In this document: piece after piece, positions 25,747-34,170 of the stretch
How the letters are laid out: each line of letters begins with the position of its first letter
How positions within the stretch are numbered: the first letter of the stretch is position 1
Assembly (NCBI RefSeq): GCF_023558375.1
Contig: NZ_CP083761.1
Location: 3,916,001 to 3,980,000, forward strand
Source: Chroococcidiopsis sp. CCMEE 29
Lineage (GTDB): Bacteria; Cyanobacteriota; Cyanobacteriia; Cyanobacteriales; Chroococcidiopsidaceae
DNA: 64,000 nucleotides
Direction: 5' to 3'
Notes under the pieces: model-generated
Seen by the model: the letters and a program-made list of their open reading frames with translations, nothing else
Told to the model about the DNA's origin: nothing
Database searches by the model: none
Program-made: the position numbers and the translations under genes

Positions 25747-26307
25747 TTAATTAATTTGCTTTGTGCAACTTTCTAAGGCTTGGAGCCTTGCCCTAGTAGC
25801 TCCCCCACTAGCACCTGCTGGAGAAATTGATTCACATAGTCCTGTATCTGACACACCGGCCTCGGGACTAGTGACACCTTCAGGTGCTGGAGTTGTTGTT
25901 GGAGTATCCACACCGGGAGTAGTCGTTGAACCATCCGGTGCTGGGGCAGTGATGGAATCTTCAGGTGCTGGAGTTGTTGTTGGAGCATCAACACCGGGAG
26001 TAGTCGTTGAACCATCCGGTGCTGGGGCAGTGATGGAATCTTCAGGTGCTGGAGTTGCTGGAGCATCAACACCGGGAGTAGTCGTTGAACCATCCGGTGC
26101 TGGGGCAGTGATGGAATCTTCAGGTGCTGGAGTTGCTGGAGCATCAACACCGGGAGTAGTCGTTGAACCATCCGGTGCTGGGGTACTAGAGGGGACGTCT
26201 TGCACTTGAGACTGAAGCATAGGTTCTTGAGTTTTCGCTTCAGTAGATATGCTGCCTACTAACAACAAAGCGAGAATAGAACCACCGGTCAGAAGTTGCT
26301 TGAGCAT
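25747..26307 (-). CDS. Exported Pro/Thr-rich repeat protein
   Basis: A 186-residue protein from ATG 26307 (preceded by AAGGAGAAAA). The signal peptide MLKQLLTGGSILALLLVGSI ends near STEAKT. Most of the mature chain is a repeat of about 25-27 residues containing GSTTTPGVDAP and TPAPEDSITAPAPD, present four times or nearly so. The C-terminal part EAGVSDTGLCESISPAGASG and the final QALESCTKQIN have two cysteines that could pair. No enzyme motif. It could be a cell-surface linker or spacer protein. Function unknown. Confidence 0.72.
   Translation of the reverse strand: MLKQLLTGGSILALLLVGSISTEAKTQEPMLQSQVQDVPSSTPAPDGSTTTPGVDAPATPAPEDSITAPAPDGSTTTPGVDAPATPAPEDSITAPAPDGSTTTPGVDAPTTTPAPEDSITAPAPDGSTTTPGVDTPTTTPAPEGVTSPEAGVSDTGLCESISPAGASGGATRARLQALESCTKQIN
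25880..26195. repeat. Coding tandem repeat, 75-81 bp unit
   Basis: About four contiguous copies of a unit of 81 bp (75 bp where six bases are missing), containing ccgggagtagtcgttgaacc and ggggcagtgatggaatcttc. The copies are nearly identical and the length change is a multiple of three, so the reading frame of the exported protein is kept. Confidence 0.9.
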
Positions 26308-26746
26308 TTTGGTTTTCTCCTTAGTAATTGCCTGCTGGGCTAGAATTATGAGAAATAAAGCCCAGTAGGGCACCTCTAAGTTAGGCACCGTTAATTACCA
26401 TACTGTACATTTAGCATTCTGCACACCTTTATACAAAAAGGCTCAATCGGCAGGCTCTATAGGGATTTCAGGGAAGTATTTGAATAAAAATGCCTCAAAC
26501 AACTGCTGGTAGAGGATTCCAGCCTCGGAGATGCCAAATAACTGAAACTGGTTCCAACCAAAGGGTTTAGCCTGTTGTTTTAACTCATTTCCCCGAAACG
26601 CCTATTGCCAATCCGCACGCCTACATTATTGAGGACGGTGGCAGAAAGACGATGAACCCAGAACAGTTAAAATTTAAGGAGATAGCTGCCTCTAGGGGCT
26701 ACTAAATCCAGGTAAGATGCAGGCGATGGCACGGTGACACTGCCTC
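26308..26746. other. Spacer upstream of rtcA
   Basis: A 439-bp divergent spacer between the repeat protein gene and rtcA. No gene or RNA recognised. At 26637-26663 it holds ggtggcagaaagacgatgaa and a few more bases that recur at 28652-28678, marking the outer edge of an ancient duplication (see findings). Confidence 0.6.
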
Positions 26747-27793
26747 ATGATTCAAATTGACGGAGCTTACGGCGAAGGAGGCGGGCAGGTACTACGCACT
26801 GCACTCAGCCTTGCCATTATTACTAATCAACCGATACACATTGCTCGCATTCGAGCGGGACGCAAGCAGCCTGGATTAGCCGCTCAACACCTGACCGCTG
26901 TTCGGGCAGCTGCCGCAATTTGTCAAGCTGAGGTGCGGGGAGATGAGTTGGGTTCGATGACCTTGGAGTTTATTCCAGGTGGTTCTGCCCAGGCGGGACA
27001 GTATACGTTTGATGTGACAGAAGCGCAAAAAGGGGGTTCCGCTGGTGCAGTCACTCTGGTTTTGCAAACTGTCCTCCTACCTCTGGCGCTAACATTAGGT
27101 AACTCTGAGGTGACGCTAAGAGGGGGAACTCATGTTTCCTTTAGTCCCTCGCTCACTTACATTCAACAAGTCTACCTGCCCATGCTGAACCGGATGGGCG
27201 TGCAAGCTGAGGTGAGGCTAGGTGCTTGGGGTTGGTATCCCCAAGGTGGAGGTGAAGTAGAGTTGCGAGTAAGGGGTGCTAGCAAACTGAGCTGTATCAA
27301 TTTATTAGAGCGCGGTGATTTGCGGCAGGTGCAGGGGTTGGCAGTTGCCACTGCACTGCCTTCGCACATTCCTCAACGGATGGCGAGTCGGGCAGAGAAT
27401 TTTTTGCATCGAGCTAATCTTCAAGCCAGTGTAAAGCCGTTGCGAGAGCGGGGTATGGCACCAGGCGCGGGTATATTTCTAACAGCAGAGTATGAGCATA
27501 GTTTGACTGCGTTCGGCGCTTTGGGGCGTGTAGGGTTGCCAGCTGAAAAAGTCGCTGAAATCGCTTGTGAGCAACTGTTGCGTTTTCATCGGACAGGCGC
27601 GCCAGTGGATGAGCATATGGCGGATCAGCTGTTATTACCTGCTGCTTTGGCAGCACAGGAAAGTCAATACCGGGTAGCGGAGATTAGTACCCACCTAACA
27701 ACGAATGCATGGGCAATTTCGCATTTTGGGTTAGCGCGGGTAACGGTGGATGAAGCTGATAAGGTGGTGGCGAGCGCACCTTTAAGCAGCTGA
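26747..27793 (+). CDS. rtcA: RNA 3'-terminal phosphate cyclase
   Basis: Converts RNA 3'-phosphates to 2',3'-cyclic phosphates with ATP. The start MIQIDGAYGEGGGQVLRTAL is the family N-terminus, followed by RAGRKQPGLAAQHLTAVRAA, the Gly-rich GGSAGAVTLVLQT and the nucleotidyl-histidine region GAPVDEHMADQLLLPAALAA (about residues 285-304). The length of 348 residues is normal. No rtcB or rtcR lies beside it. Its final 91 bases (from 27703) are repeated at 28676-28766. Confidence 0.95.
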   Translation: MIQIDGAYGEGGGQVLRTALSLAIITNQPIHIARIRAGRKQPGLAAQHLTAVRAAAAICQAEVRGDELGSMTLEFIPGGSAQAGQYTFDVTEAQKGGSAGAVTLVLQTVLLPLALTLGNSEVTLRGGTHVSFSPSLTYIQQVYLPMLNRMGVQAEVRLGAWGWYPQGGGEVELRVRGASKLSCINLLERGDLRQVQGLAVATALPSHIPQRMASRAENFLHRANLQASVKPLRERGMAPGAGIFLTAEYEHSLTAFGALGRVGLPAEKVAEIACEQLLRFHRTGAPVDEHMADQLLLPAALAAQESQYRVAEISTHLTTNAWAISHFGLARVTVDEADKVVASAPLSS

Positions 27794-27937
27794 GATGGGG
27801 AAGCGATTTCACGTCCGTACTTGAAGCAATTTCTACTCTTGCCACAAAGCAATGCCGCTCAATAAACCACTCATATTAGGGATGATTTTGACATTTGAGG
27901 GTAGCTCTAGTGTTACCTTTTTTGCCTCCCCACCACC
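27703..27937. repeat. Direct repeat, left copy (rtcA end plus glucokinase end)
   Basis: 235 bp that align without gaps to 28676-28910 (offset 973), with about 14 mismatches by eye, roughly 94% identity. It consists of the 3' end of rtcA and the 3' end of the polyphosphate glucokinase gene in converging orientation. The toxin-antitoxin genes lie between the two copies. Confidence 0.92.
27833..27937 (-). pseudogene. C-terminal fragment of polyphosphate glucokinase
   Basis: Minus-strand translation gives GGGEAKKVTLELPSNVKI and IPNMSGLLSGIALWQE-stop, the same as the end of the intact glucokinase at 28806-28910 except for two residues. It is a leftover of the duplicated segment, cut off at 27937. 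Confidence 0.85.
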
Positions 27938-27951
27938 GATATATAGGACTG

Positions 27952-28344
27952 CTATATCTGCTCAATATTACTGATTAACCAAGTTGCTAACTCTGCTTGA
28001 GATAACTCCCCTTTTGCCAAATCAACCATGACTTCAACTGCCTCCACCTCAGGAGCTACCAACTCGTAACCGTTCCTTATTAGAAACACGCCTATAGTAA
28101 TGAAGGCAATACGCTTATTGCCATCCACAAAACAGTGGTTTTTAACTAAGCCATACCCATAGGCTGCTGCTAAGTCACAGATATTTGACTCTGGCTCATA
28201 GTATGCCAGTTGTTGAGGACGCATTATAGTAGACTCCAGCGCCCCCTCGTTTAACACCCCCAAACTACCTCCAAAGTCTTTGACGGCTTCGTCGTGCAGT
28301 GCAATAACTTCTTGTTTGTTCAACCAGTAATAGATTAAGGTCAT
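27952..28344 (-). CDS. doc: Doc-type toxin (death-on-curing, Fic fold)
   Basis: Toxin of a type II toxin-antitoxin pair; Doc proteins phosphorylate EF-Tu and stop translation. The Fic/Doc motif is HCFVDGNKRIAF (about residues 70-81), matching HxFx(D/N)GNKR. The family start YYWLNKQEVIALHDEAVKDF and GVLNEGALESTI are also clear. Length 130 aa. It overlaps the upstream antitoxin gene by four bases (ATGA), as typical toxin-antitoxin operons do. The pair sits between the two copies of a 235-bp direct repeat. Confidence 0.92.
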   Translation of the reverse strand: MTLIYYWLNKQEVIALHDEAVKDFGGSLGVLNEGALESTIMRPQQLAYYEPESNICDLAAAYGYGLVKNHCFVDGNKRIAFITIGVFLIRNGYELVAPEVEAVEVMVDLAKGELSQAELATWLISNIEQI

Positions 28345-28571
28345 CTATCAGCTAGTTCCTTTAAGGCGTTACGATATCGTCTTTTGACACGTCGATAAGC
28401 TTCCATCGTCGCGGCAAAATTCTTATCGTAAGGCGATAGGACTAACCGACCGTCAGACTCTTTAGTGACGAAGACTTCATCCCCAGCTTCTACATCCATA
28501 TGTTTGAGGTATTCCTTTGGGAGTGTCACTCCAACAGAGTTACCTATTTCTCTGAGTTTGAGAGTGTCCAT
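28341..28571 (-). CDS. AbrB/SpoVT-domain antitoxin
   Basis: DNA-binding swapped-hairpin antitoxin, 76 residues. LREIGNSVGVTLPKEYLKHM (residues about 5-24) and VEAGDEVFVTKESDGRLVLS are the AbrB/MazE fold. The basic C-terminus (YRRVKRRYRNALKEL) should wrap and neutralise the Doc toxin. It is the first gene of the operon and overlaps the toxin gene by four bases; such proteins usually repress their own promoter, which would lie near 28580-28610. Confidence 0.92.
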   Translation of the reverse strand: MDTLKLREIGNSVGVTLPKEYLKHMDVEAGDEVFVTKESDGRLVLSPYDKNFAATMEAYRRVKRRYRNALKELADR

Positions 28572-28675
28572 TTTCTATTTAAATATTGCGTAACTTATTA
28601 TAACATTGTAGTTACGTCTAGTTCAACAAGCAAGGCAGAAGGCAGAGAGCAGGTGGCAGAAAGACGATGAACCTA

Positions 28676-28766
28676 GAATGCATGGGCAATTTCGCATTTT
28701 GGGTTAGCGCAGGTAACGGTGGATGAAGCTGATAAGGTGGTGGCGATCGCACCTTTAAGCATCTGA
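28676..28766 (+). pseudogene. C-terminal fragment of rtcA
   Basis: Reads NAWAISHFGLAQVTVDEADK then VVAIAPLSI-stop, matching the last residues of the intact RtcA. The rest of the gene is absent, and the fragment is joined directly to sequence that lies upstream of rtcA, so the body of this copy was deleted. Confidence 0.85.
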
Positions 28767-28910
28767 GACGGGGAGGCGATTCCACGTCCACACTTGAAGC
28801 GATTTCTACTCTCGCCACAAAGCAATACCACCCAATAAACCACTCATATTAGGGATAATTTTGACATTTGAGGGTAGCTCTAGTGTTACCTTTTTTGCCT
28901 CCCCACCACC
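28676..28910. repeat. Direct repeat, right copy
   Basis: Right-hand copy of the 235-bp repeat at 27703-27937. It includes a dead 3' end of rtcA and the true 3' end of the glucokinase gene. The 27 bases just before it (28652-28678) match the upstream region of rtcA (26637-26663). Confidence 0.92.
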
Positions 28911-29507
28911 AAGGTAAAGGTAATCATAATTAAATAGATGTTGTAGAGAAGCGATCGCTTTTTCTAGGCGAGTGTTCCATTTTTTTACACCAACATCTTC
29001 CAAAGCTGCGCGTCCCAGTTGCTGTTCGTAAGTTTCCCCTTTGCGAAACTCATGGTGTCCCATTTCCAGATTCGGCACCAGTTTACCGTCTACAAACAGG
29101 GCAGAACCAAAGCCTGTACCTAGAGTAACTACCAATTCCACACCCTGTCTAGAAATTGCCCCTAATCCCTGCATATCGGCATCATTCACTACCCGCACTG
29201 GCTTGCCTAAACGCTGGGAGAGTGCTGTACCCAAGTCAAAACCAATCCATTCTGAGTCTAAATTAACCGCCGTTTGAGTCACGCCGCTGCGCACAACACC
29301 AGGAAACCCTACTGACACCCGGTCAAACTCACATCCAACTGCTAACTGAGCGATCGCACTAATTACTGTCTCCGGTTTAGCCGGTTGTGGTGTTTCTACA
29401 CGCGCCCGTTCAGTTTGGGGATTACCCGCTGTATCCAACACAATTACCTTGATGCCACTGCCACCAATATCAACTGATAGGGTGCGGATATATTCATTTG
29501 TTTCCAT
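28806..29507 (-). CDS. Polyphosphate glucokinase-like ROK-family kinase
   Basis: Sugar kinase of the ROK fold that would phosphorylate glucose from polyphosphate or ATP. The phosphate-1 motif is LSVDIGGSGIKVIVLD (residues about 10-25), with VSVGFPGVV, the acceptor-site DSEWIGFDL, RVVNDADMQGLG holding the catalytic Asp, VVTLGTGFGSALFVDG (phosphate 2), and YLYLGGGEAKKV near the end. The 233-residue length and the VNxDSxW segment match the polyphosphate glucokinase subfamily. The canonical ROK zinc cysteines are absent, as in that subfamily. The 3' end is duplicated at 27833-27937. Confidence 0.88.
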   Translation of the reverse strand: METNEYIRTLSVDIGGSGIKVIVLDTAGNPQTERARVETPQPAKPETVISAIAQLAVGCEFDRVSVGFPGVVRSGVTQTAVNLDSEWIGFDLGTALSQRLGKPVRVVNDADMQGLGAISRQGVELVVTLGTGFGSALFVDGKLVPNLEMGHHEFRKGETYEQQLGRAALEDVGVKKWNTRLEKAIASLQHLFNYDYLYLGGGEAKKVTLELPSNVKIIPNMSGLLGGIALWRE

Positions 29508-29597
29508 TTGGTTTATCCTCGTTGCAGCTCGATATCAGTTAATGCAACCGAGAGCTGAACTTACGATTAGTTTATCCTAGTATTCTGTCTGCCATTT

Positions 29598-29858
29598 TTA
29601 CTCTATGTGGTCGGCAGATGGCTGCTCAGTTGGCGGAGTAGTTGTTAATGCCTCAATATACTGGCTATCCATTAGAAAGGCTCCCTTAGCAAAGCGGACA
29701 CCCCAATATCCTCCTGGACGGCGATCGATGACAACTCCTTCTTCACCAAGGTGAATCACATTAGGAGGACGCAGCATTGGCATCGGTTCAGCTGTTTTGA
29801 CGTAGGGCGGCAGCGCTATTACTCGGACTTTCTCGCCAATGGCAAATTCTTTGGACAT
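29598..29858 (-). CDS. sipA: SipA-like regulatory protein (DUF3148)
   Basis: Small SH3-like protein, 86 residues. In Synechococcus elongatus SipA binds the histidine kinase NblS, and homologues bind NblS/Hik33-type kinases, tuning light and nutrient stress responses. Recognised by FAIGEKVRVIALPPYVKTAE, PMPMLRPPNVIHLGEEGVVI and GGYWGVRFAKGAFLMDSQY. The ATG at 29858 gives a start near the domain boundary. No nblS or rpaB lies in the window. Confidence 0.82.
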   Translation of the reverse strand: MSKEFAIGEKVRVIALPPYVKTAEPMPMLRPPNVIHLGEEGVVIDRRPGGYWGVRFAKGAFLMDSQYIEALTTTPPTEQPSADHIE

Positions 29859-29867
29859 AGTTGTGAG

Positions 29868-29913
29868 ATTTTAGATTTTAGATCTTAAGTCTAAAAGCCA
29901 AAATCCAAAATTC
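29868..29913. repeat. Repeat copy in inverted arrangement
   Basis: attttagattttagatctta and ccaaaatccaaaattcc form an imperfect hairpin of the dispersed 'aaaatctaaaatcc' family, in the short spacer between sipA and the chelatase gene. It could serve as a terminator-like structure. Confidence 0.5.
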
Positions 29914-30921
29914 CTAAGGGGCTTGCCAAATTTTTTGATGATACGCCTCTACATCTGCGTAGGGATCTACCGGGGAATGAGAGTGGTCGTGACTGTGGTG
30001 ATCGTGGTGTCCATGCTCGTGATGATGAGTGTGAACGTGATCATTACCATTTGCTGCAGCAGCTAACCGAAATTTGCACATTTCACAATTCATCTGCACT
30101 TGACCCATCTGGGTTTCAATTTCCCGCTCTCGCAGGATCGAGAACAATTGGGGATGAAGGCCCATTTCTGGCAGACAGGTGATGGAAATATCTGGGTATT
30201 GTTCCTGTTGTTGGGCGGTGATGTCGAAAATCTTTTTGACCAAGATTCCAGTGAACAGAAAGTAGGGTAAAACAATAATCCGTTTTGGCTGGTAGAGTCG
30301 AGCGCGACGGAAACCTTCTTCCAACCGAGGGTGGGTAATGCCGATAAAACAGGTTTCAACTGTTGAGTAACCACTGCCTTCCCATAAAATTCGGGCGAGT
30401 TTGCAAACATCGCTGTTGGCATCGGGGTCACTAGAGCCACGACCGACAAACAACAGCACGGTTTCGGAGCGATTCCACTGCGGCTGATCTAATTCTGCCA
30501 AGCGCGATCGCCATAATTCCAGAATCCCCGGTGTAATCCCAAAATGACGTCCGTAGTGAAACTTAAGCTGAGGATAACGTTGCCGTGCTCGGTCTAATTC
30601 GTTAGTCACATCAAACTTATTGTGCCGCGCTGCAAATAGAAGAATTGGCAGCACTGAAAGTTCGGTATAACCTTGGGCAACACATTGCTCGATCCCATCC
30701 TGAATCGTGGGCTTAGTCAGTTCCAGAAAACAAGGTAGAACAGGACGGGATGTATCCAAAGCTTGATAGGCAGCAGCAAAATCCAGCAAGCTCTGTCTCC
30801 CTGCTTCATCCTTGGTACCATGACCAATCATTAATAAAGGGCGATGTAGCGGCAGTGGTAAAAGGTGCTGGACTTTTGACTGATCTAGACCAGTCAGATT
30901 TGTTGTATTAACAGTAGGCAT
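29914..30921 (-). CDS. CbiX-type sirohydrochlorin chelatase with His-rich tail
   Basis: Inserts cobalt (or iron) into sirohydrochlorin, for cobalamin or siroheme. Two CbiX halves are visible: the first starts [20 protein letters not shown] (about residue 30) and the second at [20 protein letters not shown] (about 154). A CEMCKFR pair follows near residue 281, then a His-rich region ([19 protein letters not shown]) near 295-316 that can hold metal. The gene is preceded by a cobalamin riboswitch, so cobalt and B12 are the likely role. The ATG at 30921 follows GGAAGGAG by about a dozen bases. Confidence 0.9.
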   Translation of the reverse strand: MPTVNTTNLTGLDQSKVQHLLPLPLHRPLLMIGHGTKDEAGRQSLLDFAAAYQALDTSRPVLPCFLELTKPTIQDGIEQCVAQGYTELSVLPILLFAARHNKFDVTNELDRARQRYPQLKFHYGRHFGITPGILELWRSRLAELDQPQWNRSETVLLFVGRGSSDPDANSDVCKLARILWEGSGYSTVETCFIGITHPRLEEGFRRARLYQPKRIIVLPYFLFTGILVKKIFDITAQQQEQYPDISITCLPEMGLHPQLFSILREREIETQMGQVQMNCEMCKFRLAAAANGNDHVHTHHHEHGHHDHHSHDHSHSPVDPYADVEAYHQKIWQAP

Positions 30922-30969
30922 TGTAAGCTAAAGCTCCTTCCCTGTGCAACGCAGGAAATAGAGTGAGCA

Positions 30970-31115
30970 AGTAACAGATAGGCGTTCTGGCTTTCGCAAT
31001 TTTGGATTTCGGATGATTGAGCCACTTCCAAAATCTAAAATTGGTTTACAGCTGCGGCACAGCCCCGGATTTGCACCGGAGTTTCCCTATATCTATTACG
31101 GTTCACGTTTGCCTT
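30970..31115 (-). promoter_or_regulatory. Cobalamin (B12) riboswitch
   Basis: On the minus strand the core reads GGGAAACTCCGGTGCAAATC, then CGGGGCTGTGCCGCAGCTGT then AA, close to the B12-box consensus (GGTGAAAATCCxxxGCTGxCCCGCAACTGTAA). Downstream is a GCCAGAACGCCTATCTG element that matches the later conserved GCCAG-ACC part. Between them an inverted pair of the dispersed repeat (CAATTTTAGATTTTGG and CCAAAATTG) forms the variable arm. It precedes the CbiX gene by about 50 bases, so binding of adenosyl- or methylcobalamin would turn that gene down. Confidence 0.88.
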
Positions 31116-31195
31116 GATATCTTAACCGATCCAGCCCAGTTCAAAAATACGGGGGGAGGGGGTAGACTTTGCTCCAAAGTTATGAAGCGATCGGA

Positions 31196-31633
31196 TTACT
31201 GCCGCCGTTGCTGCCGCCACTGTTGTACTTTTTGCTGAACTTGCTGCCGCTGTTCCGGAGTTAGGATAGCTTCTGCTCTTGATTTAGCTGACTGCATGAT
31301 TGCTTGCAGTTGAGTTTTTTGCTGCTCAGAAAGATTCATCGCCGCAAAGGCGGCCCGTCGATTCTGACCATTTTGCATTGCAGCTTTAAACTGCTGTTGT
31401 TGTTCCGGTGTGAGAACATTTTGCATCTGAGCGCGAGTATCGCGACGGAGCTGAGACATCTGCTCTTGTTGTTGCGGGGTGAGTTCTATGCCTTTAAATC
31501 TGCCTCGCTTTGGTGTCTGTTGCCCAGGAACTGGTTGGTTTGGCTGATTAGGTTGTGCTGTGACTACCAGGGGAGCAGCAACAGTAAATGCGATCGCTCC
31601 CGCTAACATGGGCATTAAGGATTTAAATTTCAT
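31196..31633 (-). CDS. Spy/LTxxQ-motif periplasmic protein
   Basis: Small exported helical protein of the Spy/CpxP type, 145 residues. Signal peptide MKFKSLMPMLAGAIAFTVAA is cleaved after VVTA. The repeated LTxxQ motifs are seen as IELTPQQQEQM, NVLTPEQQQQF and AILTPEQRQQV, with a variant MNLSEQQKTQL. The mature protein is Gln/Arg-rich and forms an all-helix cradle in Spy, a periplasmic chaperone. Regulation by envelope stress is usual elsewhere; nothing in the sequence shows it here. Confidence 0.85.
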   Translation of the reverse strand: MKFKSLMPMLAGAIAFTVAAPLVVTAQPNQPNQPVPGQQTPKRGRFKGIELTPQQQEQMSQLRRDTRAQMQNVLTPEQQQQFKAAMQNGQNRRAAFAAMNLSEQQKTQLQAIMQSAKSRAEAILTPEQRQQVQQKVQQWRQQRRQ

Positions 31634-31878
31634 CTTTTACTACAAATGAATTTCGCTTGTGTGATGTCACCATCATAGAAATTCGCACTGCTGCACCACA
31701 TGCGGAAAAGGTCACGAACTAAACCGTGACTTTAGTCATGGTCTACTTAGAAGAGGGGTCAGGGATTAGGGGTCGGGGGTCAGGGATTAGTTTAAGCTCT
31801 AGCTATTGAAACTCCATTTTTGAATTCTTTGCTCGTGGAATACATTAAGTTGCAAATACTATCCCAATTGCATTTTTT
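31634..31878. other. Spacer with STRR heptamer repeat
   Basis: Divergent spacer before the histidine kinase gene. At 31748-31795 it carries a heptamer-type repeat (gaggggtcagggattagggg and so on). Similar blocks lie at 34333-34365 and 52918-52996. No gene seen. Confidence 0.55.
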
Positions 31879-33087
31879 GTGAGCCAACCCATTCACATTT
31901 ACAACCACCCTTTTCGGTTTCTGCTCTATTTAGAGTGGGTACTGCTGGCGCTGGCTGCTTTAACTGAAGCCCTACCTAATCCGTCGCCAAGATTCGCTGC
32001 TCGATTACCGCTGCTGACAATTTTGAGTCTGGCTGGATTCGGGTTGATGGGCTTAAGATTACCTACTGGTAAGCAGATTTACAAGCTGCTATATACCAGT
32101 CTAGAAATTTTGCTAATTTTATTAACTGCGATCGCAGGTAGTAGAGGGATTCGTCTGTTTCCGTTTCTCTACCTCATTTTAGTGACTCGCAGTTGTTTAA
32201 TTTTTCAGTTGCCTGGTCGCTTAGTGGTTACGAGTTTAGCGTTTACCTTATTCCTGCTGACGTTGACGCGCCGCTTGCATCGCTTTCCGGCATCTCCAAT
32301 GTGGCAGGAGCGATTACGCTTTATTCCATTCAGCTTTGCGCTGTTGTTTGGATTGACGTTGGTGTTTGTGTTGCTGTTAATGAATGCAGTGTTAGCAGAG
32401 CGTCAAAGTCGTGAAAAACTAGCAATGGCGAATGAGCAACTGCGAAAATACGCCTTGCGAATTGAAGATCAAGCCACACTGCAAGAGCGTAACCGCATTG
32501 CTCGTGAGATCCATGACTCCTTGGGACATTCTCTAACTGCCTTGAACCTTCAGCTGGAAACGGCGCTGAAACTGTGGCAGTCCAACCCAGCCAAAGCTCA
32601 AACATTTCTGGCACGGGCGAAACAGCTAGGTTCTAAGGCGTTGCAAGATGTGCGACAATCGGTCTCTGCTATGCGCTCTAAGCCTTTACAAGGGCGACTG
32701 CTAGAACCAGCGATCGCCTCTCTTGCTGAGGAGTTTCATTGCTCCACTGGTGTTGCACCGATCTGCGAAATTCAGCTGCGGCGCGTGCTTCCAGATGAAG
32801 TTAACACCGCTATTTATCGCATCACGCAAGAAGCACTGACCAATATTTCCAAACATGCAGCGGCAACTGAGGTGAAAATTCAGCTCAATACTACGGCAAC
32901 AGACTTGCATTTAGCTATTTACGACAATGGTAGAGGGTTTGACTTAGACCAAAACACTAGCGGATTTGGACTCCAAAGTATGCGCGATCGCACTCTGGCA
33001 CTAGGAGGCAGATTTGAAATCTACAGCACCCCCCAAGCTGGCTGCCGCATCACTGCTGATATTCCCTTGCCGAGGTTACCACAATGA
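31879..33087 (+). CDS. Sensor histidine kinase, NarL/DesK type
   Basis: Membrane kinase of 402 residues. Up to about residue 170 there are six hydrophobic segments with very short loops, so the sensor is within the membrane. The HisKA_3 box is [20 protein letters not shown] (about residue 199), with the phosphoacceptor His in EIHDSLGH, and the HATPase_c region shows the N-box [13 protein letters not shown] (about 314), IYDNGRGFD and the [10 protein letters not shown] lid. GTG start at 31879; no clear ATG near. The response-regulator gene overlaps its stop by four bases (ATGA), so they form a two-component pair. Signal unknown. Confidence 0.93.
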   Translation: MSQPIHIYNHPFRFLLYLEWVLLALAALTEALPNPSPRFAARLPLLTILSLAGFGLMGLRLPTGKQIYKLLYTSLEILLILLTAIAGSRGIRLFPFLYLILVTRSCLIFQLPGRLVVTSLAFTLFLLTLTRRLHRFPASPMWQERLRFIPFSFALLFGLTLVFVLLLMNAVLAERQSREKLAMANEQLRKYALRIEDQATLQERNRIAREIHDSLGHSLTALNLQLETALKLWQSNPAKAQTFLARAKQLGSKALQDVRQSVSAMRSKPLQGRLLEPAIASLAEEFHCSTGVAPICEIQLRRVLPDEVNTAIYRITQEALTNISKHAAATEVKIQLNTTATDLHLAIYDNGRGFDLDQNTSGFGLQSMRDRTLALGGRFEIYSTPQAGCRITADIPLPRLPQ

Positions 33088-33740
33088 TTCGCGTATTGCT
33101 GGTAGATGACCAAAGTTTGATTCGTCAAGGCTTGAGGGTACTGCTGGAGTTAGAACCAGATTTGCAAGTTGTAGGAGAAGCTGAAAATGGCAAAACCGCA
33201 ATTGAGATGGTGGAGAAGTTACAGCCAGATGTGGTACTGATGGATGTGCGGATGCCAGTCATGGACGGAGTGGCAGCAACGCGAGAAATTCTTCAGCGTT
33301 TTGTTGGTTCAAAGGTCTTAGTGTTGACGACTTTTGATGATGATGAATACTTAGCTGCAGCACTGCGTTACGGGGCAATGGGGTATTTGCTTAAGGATAC
33401 GCCCTCAGAAGAGTTAGCTGCTGCAATTCAAGCTGTTCACAAGGGTTATACTCAGCTAGGACCGGGATTAGTTGAGAAAATTATTGCTAAAGTCCCAGCG
33501 GTGGCACCAATCCCGACAGCTAGCCTCCCATCCGGTTGGGGCGATCTTACTCCCCGAGAGAAGGAAGTTTTGCAGTTAATTGCCAAGGGAGCCAGTAACC
33601 GGGAAATTGCTCAGGCGCTTTTCATTTCTGAGGGGACAGTTAAAAACCATGTGACAAATATTTTGAATCGGCTGCATTTGCGCGATCGCACCCAAGCCGC
33701 AATCTTTGCTAATTCCTTCTTACCTCACCTGGATATCTAA
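33084..33740 (+). CDS. NarL/FixJ-type response regulator
   Basis: Transcription factor partner of the kinase just upstream. Receiver domain residues 1-118: acidic pair DDQSLIRQG, phospho-acceptor Asp in [15 protein letters not shown] (about residue 53), the Thr in [11 protein letters not shown] and Lys in YLLKDTP. LuxR-type helix-turn-helix at about 150-210: [20 protein letters not shown] and [11 protein letters not shown]. Length 218 aa. It starts inside the kinase gene's last codons (ATGA), indicating translational coupling. The genes it controls are not evident. Confidence 0.94.
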   Translation: MIRVLLVDDQSLIRQGLRVLLELEPDLQVVGEAENGKTAIEMVEKLQPDVVLMDVRMPVMDGVAATREILQRFVGSKVLVLTTFDDDEYLAAALRYGAMGYLLKDTPSEELAAAIQAVHKGYTQLGPGLVEKIIAKVPAVAPIPTASLPSGWGDLTPREKEVLQLIAKGASNREIAQALFISEGTVKNHVTNILNRLHLRDRTQAAIFANSFLPHLDI

Positions 33741-33744
33741 TCTG

Positions 33745-34170
33745 TTATTTAAATAATTGCAGACATTCTGCTTTCAAAATTCCTTTAGTTACCTTGATCT
33801 CCCTAAATCCCTTAGCAATAATTTCTTCACAAGATATGTTGATTTGAGATTGACTTATCTCAATTAAGTCTTGAATTGATGCCCCATAGACAATTTCAGA
33901 GATACCTGTCCATACACAAGCCGTAGCACACATCGGGCAAGGTTCGCCAGTTGTATATAGGGTATAACCTTCCAAGGAAGGATTCCTAATTTTTGTGGTT
34001 AAACTACGGATCGCATTAATTTCTGCATGGGCAGAGGGATCGCTATCTCGCTTAACGGTGTTATACCCTGTTGCTATCACTGCGTTATCTTTAACAATAA
34101 CAGCGCCGTAAGGAGCATCTCCTTTCTTTGCTTCTTCCAAGGCTAGCCTCATAAAATTTATATGGCTCAT
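33745..34170 (-). CDS. Nucleoside/cytidine-type deaminase (guanine deaminase-like)
   Basis: Zinc hydrolase of the CDA/tRNA-adenosine deaminase superfamily, 141 residues. The zinc site is PSAHAEINAIRSL (His and catalytic Glu, about residue 48) and TGEPCPMCATACVWTG (two cysteines, about 77-92). Close to TadA and GuaD in layout, but the N-terminus MSHINFMRLALEEAKKGDAP and the C-terminal KVTKGILKAECLQLF resemble the free-nucleobase or nucleoside enzymes more than TadA. Exact substrate not known. It converges on the response regulator, with 4 bp between the stop codons. Confidence 0.87.
   Translation of the reverse strand: MSHINFMRLALEEAKKGDAPYGAVIVKDNAVIATGYNTVKRDSDPSAHAEINAIRSLTTKIRNPSLEGYTLYTTGEPCPMCATACVWTGISEIVYGASIQDLIEISQSQINISCEEIIAKGFREIKVTKGILKAECLQLFK

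Noticed and set aside
25880..26195. Possible CRISPR array
   Set aside because: Units of 75-81 bp are contiguous with no unique spacers and keep a reading frame; it is a coding tandem repeat.
25763..26209. Long open frame on the plus strand opposite the repeat protein gene
   Set aside because: It is the mirror frame of the repeat region; the minus strand has the signal peptide, ribosome site and start.
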